Assembly (NCBI GenBank): GCA_030340625.1
Contig: JAOPHQ010001999.1
Location: 1 to 64,000, forward strand
Direction: 5' to 3'
DNA: 64,000 nucleotides
DNA from: Merluccius polli
Taxonomy: Eukaryota > Chordata > Actinopteri > Gadiformes > Merlucciidae
The notes under the pieces were generated by a model. It was not told the origin of the DNA. It did not search any database and was given only the letters and a program-made list of their open reading frames with translations. A program made the position numbers and the translations under genes. Below are positions 60,549 through 64,000 of the stretch, in pieces; within the stretch, counting starts at the first letter, position 1; each line of letters starts with the position of its first letter.

Positions 60549-60596
<48 letters not shown>
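60549..60596 (+). promoter_or_regulatory. cdk18: (CT)n tract serving as the exon 2 splice acceptor tract
   Basis: About 22 CT units run straight into CTCTCAG, the 3' splice site of the cdk18 coding exon at 60,597. The microsatellite therefore is the polypyrimidine tract. Long CU repeats in RNA are known PTB binding sites, so length could affect inclusion (inference). Confidence 0.7.
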
Positions 60597-60732
60597 GCCC
60601 TGCTCATCCACACAATGAACAAGATGAAGAACTTCAAAAGGCGCTTCTCCCTGTCGGTCCCGCGCACCGAGACCATCGAGGAGAACGAGTACACAGAGCA
60701 GATCAACCAGCTCAACATCCAACACATCCAGG
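60597..60732 (+). CDS. cdk18: cdk18 first coding exon (exon 2), N-terminus of cyclin-dependent kinase 18
   Basis: CDK18 (PCTAIRE-3) is a cytoplasmic serine/threonine kinase activated by cyclin partners and by PKA phosphorylation. This exon has an 18-base 5' untranslated part, a start codon at 60,615 and 39 complete codons: MNKMKNFKRRFSLSVPRTET, IEENEYTEQINQLNIQHIQ, then one base of the next codon before GTACGC at 60,733. The first 23 residues agree with the start I know for vertebrate CDK18; the following SLAEF-type segment is shorter here. RRFSL is a basophilic-kinase-type site. The donor GTACGC is weak and followed by a C run and (CA)n. The kinase domain with its PCTAIRE helix is encoded outside the window. 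Confidence is high for family and strand, lower for the exact exon end. Confidence 0.88.
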
Positions 60733-60736
60733 GTAC

Positions 60737-60748
60737 GCCCCCCCCCCC

Positions 60749-60789
<41 letters not shown>

Positions 60790-60812
60790 TCACACACACA
60801 CACACACACACA
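60737..60812. repeat. C run and (CA)n just inside cdk18 intron 2
   Basis: A C11 run begins four bases past the splice donor and passes into two CA blocks (60,750-60,785; 60,791-60,812). CA repeats near donors are known hnRNP L binding sites. Confidence 0.92.
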
Positions 60813-61552
60813 CATTTTTTTACATTTTGTTTGTCAAACCAGAACACTCAAAAAGTAGGTTGGAATATATCAAAGAAAAGGCTGTCCAGTGAAAAGTCGG
60901 TTTGGCAGTCCACCCTACCACGTGGCCTTGGTGGCTTTTGCTGGGGCCCTCGACGCAGGACACAGGTAGATGTTGGTTGAAGAATGCGTTTATTGAAGAT
61001 GGCAAAATGGTATTTGCTGAGCAGATGTAACATGCTGCCATGACAGTGTCTCCCTCTGAGTGTGTGGTGATAGCTGGTTTATCCTGGGTGCCATGATTGC
61101 TCTGCACCGCAGGTGTGCGGCCCCACCCAGCCCAGAGTCTAATCAGACTGACTCAGGCCAGGGGTCTCATGTACAAAGACTTGCGTGGATTTCCTACTGA
61201 AACTTGGCGTACGTCAAAACCCAGAAACTGTCGTACGCACAAATAAATTCAGATTTATCAAAGTGTGCGTACGCATGGATCCAAGCGCGTTTCTTTTGTA
61301 CATCCCAATCAACGTGGAATTGAGCGCACGTGCAGATGTGGCAAACTCCTCCCTGTCCACGCCCCCATTTAAATATGCAAATCAATGTAAATAGACCCTG
61401 GACCTGAGATTCACCTCTTTATCCGATCAGATAAAACAAGCAAGTGTGGCACAGAGGATATTTATATATTATTGCCACTTACTTAAATGTGTTATTTTAT
61501 ATGTATGGACTTTATATTGCATTTTTACAGACACCCCCCATTGAATTTTAAG

Positions 61553-61555
<3 letters not shown>

Positions 61556-61610
<55 letters not shown>
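61556..61610. repeat. (TTA)n microsatellite
   Basis: About 18 TTA units inside the Harbinger derivative, upstream of its Myb-like fragment. Confidence 0.95.
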
Positions 61611-61612
<2 letters not shown>

Positions 61613-61815
61613 GTATTAAAGGCACGAGACCACCCGTCGCTATATAAACTGTGGGCTGCGCTGCGTTCTTCAGTCGGCAGTTAACCGGGACCAGTAAAGC
61701 CACTGAAGACCAGCCGACTCACTTGTCTTTTCGTTTAATTTATTCTTTCAGAATAACATCTTTTAAAATATGCCAACCCTTGAGTCCGCTTGCACTCTAT
61801 GGGTGTAACACAAGC

Positions 61816-61938
61816 ATGAACAAAGGAAAGAAAATACATTTCACAGAATCCGAGTTGGAGATTGTGGTGAATGACGTGGAGCCGCGGAGGGAGATTCTCT
61901 CTGGTTCCCTGTCAGCAGGGATCAATATGAAGCCGCAC
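61816..61938 (+). pseudogene. Harbinger Myb/SANT-like gene, 5' fragment
   Basis: From ATG at 61,816 the frame reads MNKGKKIHFTESELEIVVND, VEPRREILSGSLSAGINMK, about the first 39 residues. FTE.ELE..V..VE.R and LFG.LS.GI-like spacing are typical of the Myb/SANT-like domain of the second Harbinger protein, which binds DNA and helps bring the transposase to the termini. After GINMK the sequence diverges and stops at 61,969. The remaining helices are deleted. Confidence 0.72.
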
Positions 61939-62000
61939 ACTTCGAAGACCACTAGGTGGCGCTGTTTTTGAGCAAATTCGCTAATAAATTCGCAAAAACG

Positions 62001-62183
62001 CTAATAACTCCTGCATACTTTGTCACACATTTGAAATCGGCTTATGAGCCAATTGTCATCATTTGCAAGTAAATCCTCGCGTTCCCTAAATACTCGCTCA
62101 CGTCGGATTGCACCATTTGCAAGGTCCTCTAACAACTCTAACGCTGCCATCGGTAATACCGTTTTCTTCATCACATTGCGCAT
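62001..62183 (-). pseudogene. Harbinger HARBI1-like transposase, 5' fragment
   Basis: The minus strand reads MAALELLEDLANGAIRRERV, FREREDLLANDDNWLISRFQ M, then a stop after CDKVCRSY. RRERVFR...D.L...D.WLISRF is the characteristic N-terminal stretch of HARBI1-like transposases, upstream of the DDE nuclease domain. Everything beyond is deleted. It points toward the Myb-like fragment, so the two genes are convergent and both are cut at a junction between about 61,940 and 62,000. Confidence 0.75.
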
Positions 62184-62543
62184 GCGTTTATATCCACCCG
62201 TATAATTGCAAACACGGTGGGTGTGTTAGTTGTTCATAAGTGTGTCTCTGACGTGCACATCACTCTGATGACTAATTGTTTTTGACATTATTAACAGTTT
62301 CCCAGTGTCACCTATAAGTGTCGCCAAAGGAACAATAGCTGTAGAAACGTGCGTACGCCAGCCATGAAGTTGACGTGAGGCACCGCACATTTCCACGGTC
62401 ATTTCACGTTTCATACATCTGAACGTGAGCATGGAAAAGGACGTACGCCACATTTTTGTGCGTACGCAACCTTTGTACATGAGGCCCCTGGTGAGGCTGT
62501 AGACCAGCTAGCAACCACACACACTACACACACACACTCCACA

Positions 62544-64000
62544 GTAGGGATGCAGTTTAAGCCTTGTTTAAGTTAGTGCAGCACCAATAACTTCTAGTGT
62601 TACCCAGAGTACCTTGCTTTGCCCCAGGCCCTCATGGATGTTGCGACGCAAACATCTACTCATATAGTTTCTAATGAGTGTGTGTGTGTGTGTGTGTGCG
62701 TGTGCGTGCGTGCCAATAGTACAGAGAATAGCAGCTGGATCTGTGCTTCCACACTCCCATGTGTGGTTCTGTCTGCCTCACTGTCTGATTCTTGAAGGTC
62801 AGCCATGAGGGAGCAAGAGAGAGAGAGACAGAGACACAAAGCGAGAAAGATCAAGCCCTCCTTCCCCTATAGCTAGTTCTACTTATTTGTCTTCATCATA
62901 CAGTGCTTTGGATTTGAATTGAATGTCATGCAACACAATACACATACTAGATAATAATACTCTTTAATGTTGCACATTTTAAAAAATACATTCAAATTGA
63001 TTTAGAATGGATAATGCCGTTTTTAGTACTATTTTAAAAATTAATTAGAAAGATTGAGCTATCCGAAAATGTAGGCCGGCGACTATCAAATCAATTTGTA
63101 GCAGCAGGCGGGTTGTTATTGGCGAAAGCACAGAAATACAAATAATACCGGAGGTGGACTTTAATGGAAGTAAACACACATAGAGAAACAGTGGCAGTGT
63201 GATGTGGAGCGAGTGAGAACAACAAAGAGATAGAAAGGAAAATAAATATCCAAAGCAGAGCAACAAATAGAGAGACACACAGGAAACGACGGAGGAAAGG
63301 ACAGAAATTAATCAGAAGAGAGAAGAAAAGAAAACAAAGAGAAAAAAATTTGTGCTGAATGTTTTTTTTCTAAACATTTCATATTGCATCTTGGCCTCCA
63401 CACCACGCTGACTAACTCACACAAGTCGTCATCTATCTCAAAAAGTAGATTGAAACAGCATACAACTATATTATCCACTATGCACAGAAAACAAACTAAG
63501 CTCTTCTATCAATCATCCCGATATCCATCCTTGAAAAGCTATTGAGGATATTGGAGCAGCATCATCTTCAAAGTTCATGTGAACGGCTGCATCAAACTCT
63601 GCAAGGAGACGGGACCGTCATCAAGACTCACTGACTGAGGAATGTTTTATCTTTCCCTCAGGATGCATGTCATATTTCAGCATGTGGAAGATGTCTGATG
63701 GATATTCATATTCTCTAATGGATACACACACACGCAAGGACGCAATTCACAAATAACCCGAAGCTAACAGGTTTACTTCATCCTGGTTAAATCACTGAGC
63801 CGACAGAGGGAAAAATAATTAGTTCTTCTGTTTAAATCTTTTCAGCTTTTCATTTTCCGTTGACAAAATAAAGAAACGTCACAAAGACATACTTTCCGAT
63901 GTTTTGGCCTCACTCTCACTGAATCACAAGGTTATGAATGCATGGTGATATATTTGCAATGTAGTCTAACATTAGACCGAGATTACTTTGCTTATAGACA
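62544..64000. other. cdk18 intron 2 sequence, no further exon recognised
   Basis: A TG/CG tract lies at 62,680-62,712 and a purine-rich stretch at 63,225-63,350. I looked for the next CDK18 exon and did not find one, so intron 2 probably continues past the edge. Confidence 0.5.

Larger units (their letters stand above)
48067..60596 (+). other. cdk18: Putative cdk18 intron 1
   Basis: It runs from the GTAAGTAAG donor to the CTCTCAG acceptor. It holds TG (48,485-48,540) and CT (48,806-48,841) tracts, several DNA-element insertions listed separately, and long unique stretches (48,842-49,627; 50,322-51,245; 51,297-51,905; 51,980-52,740; 53,275-55,470; 56,055-58,180; 59,640-60,545) in which I see no exon or RNA gene. 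A 26-bp palindrome with a TT centre lies at 53,488-53,513. Confidence 0.5.
61162..62487. mobile_element. PIF/Harbinger deletion derivative, 1326 bp
   Basis: The termini GGGTCTCATGTACAAAG and (reverse complement of the right end) GGGCCTCATGTACAAAG are inverted repeats with one mismatch in 17. Further in, TTGCGT and GCGTACG words recur at both ends. The 3-bp flanks CAG (61,159-61,161) and CTG (62,488-62,490) fit the CWG target described for zebrafish Harbinger3-type elements. Inside are remains of both Harbinger genes, so this is an internally deleted copy, not a random MITE. A (TTA)n tract lies at 61,556-61,610. Confidence 0.82.
60901..62543 (-). mobile_element. Putative solo LTR, copy 2, split by a Harbinger insertion
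   Basis: Bases 60,901-61,161 and 62,491-62,543 align in order with the LTR-like unit at 32,435-32,740 (GGTTTATCCTGGGTGCCATG, GATTGCT, GGTGTGCGGCCCCACCCAG, GACTGACTCAGGCCAG, then GTGAGGCTGT). Ends are TTTGG and CCACA. Flanking 5-mers GTCGG and GTAGG differ by one base, consistent with a 5-bp LTR-element duplication. The minus-strand AATAAA is conserved (near 60,990). It lies in cdk18 intron 2, antisense to the gene. Confidence 0.65.

Noticed and set aside
32435..62543. The two LTR-like units as the two ends of one 30-kb retroelement or provirus
   Set aside because: There are no gag/pol/env-type frames between them, the copies are diverged, the distance is too large, and unrelated host sequence (cdk18 exons) lies between.
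62544..64000. A search for the next cdk18 exon with the RRFSMED-type motif
   Set aside because: No frame here carries the motif or kinase residues, so the following exons must lie beyond the window.

Overview
This window looks like non-coding, repeat-dense vertebrate DNA, most likely from a ray-finned (teleost) fish. The grounds are: very long CA/TG, CT/GA and TA microsatellites; hAT, PIF/Harbinger and Tc1-like DNA transposons; tRNA-headed SINEs with a LINE-type tail; Rex1/L2-like LINE ends; and one recognisable vertebrate coding exon. There are no bacterial operons, ribosome binding sites or CRISPR arrays. Nearly all long open frames are translations of microsatellites, minisatellites or the antisense of decayed transposon genes.

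The only host gene I can support is cdk18 (PCTAIRE-family cyclin-dependent kinase 18), on the + strand. A TATA-like box and inverted CCAAT box near 47.5 kb precede a probable non-coding first exon that ends at a strong splice donor (48,066/48,067). A ~12.5-kb intron leads to the first coding exon (60,597-60,732, start codon 60,615), which encodes the family-typical N-terminus MNKMKNFKRRFSLSVPRTET. The kinase domain must lie beyond the right edge of the window.

Layout. 0-9.4 kb: microsatellites, a 6 x 32-bp CCAAT-containing minisatellite, and an antisense Harbinger transposase fragment (5.5-5.8 kb). 9.5-10.7 kb: a 30-bp minisatellite with two SINEs inside it. 12.8-17.8 kb: nested DNA transposons, including a 3.2-kb hAT-like element that carries a second, 1.08-kb hAT-like element with a perfect 8-bp target duplication. 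20.1-25.3 kb: a large decayed DNA transposon with an antisense broken gene. 25.4-30.3 kb: a LINE tail, a hAT-like element with a perfect 30-bp-arm palindrome, a THAP-domain relic, an exon-structured transposon-gene relic, a 131-bp Tc1-like miniature element and a LINE reverse-transcriptase tail. 32.4 kb: a putative solo LTR whose second copy lies at 60.9-62.5 kb. 33-43 kb: mostly unique AT-rich DNA with a few miniature elements. 43.5-46.3 kb: a 2.8-kb, 29/30-bp minisatellite. 47.5-60.7 kb: cdk18 exon 1, intron 1 (with several miniature transposons) and exon 2. 60.9-62.5 kb: the second LTR copy, split by a Harbinger deletion derivative that still holds the 5' ends of both the Myb/SANT-like gene and the transposase gene.

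Family assignments come from recognising motifs and comparing copies inside the window. No database search was possible, so element boundaries without target duplications are approximate.
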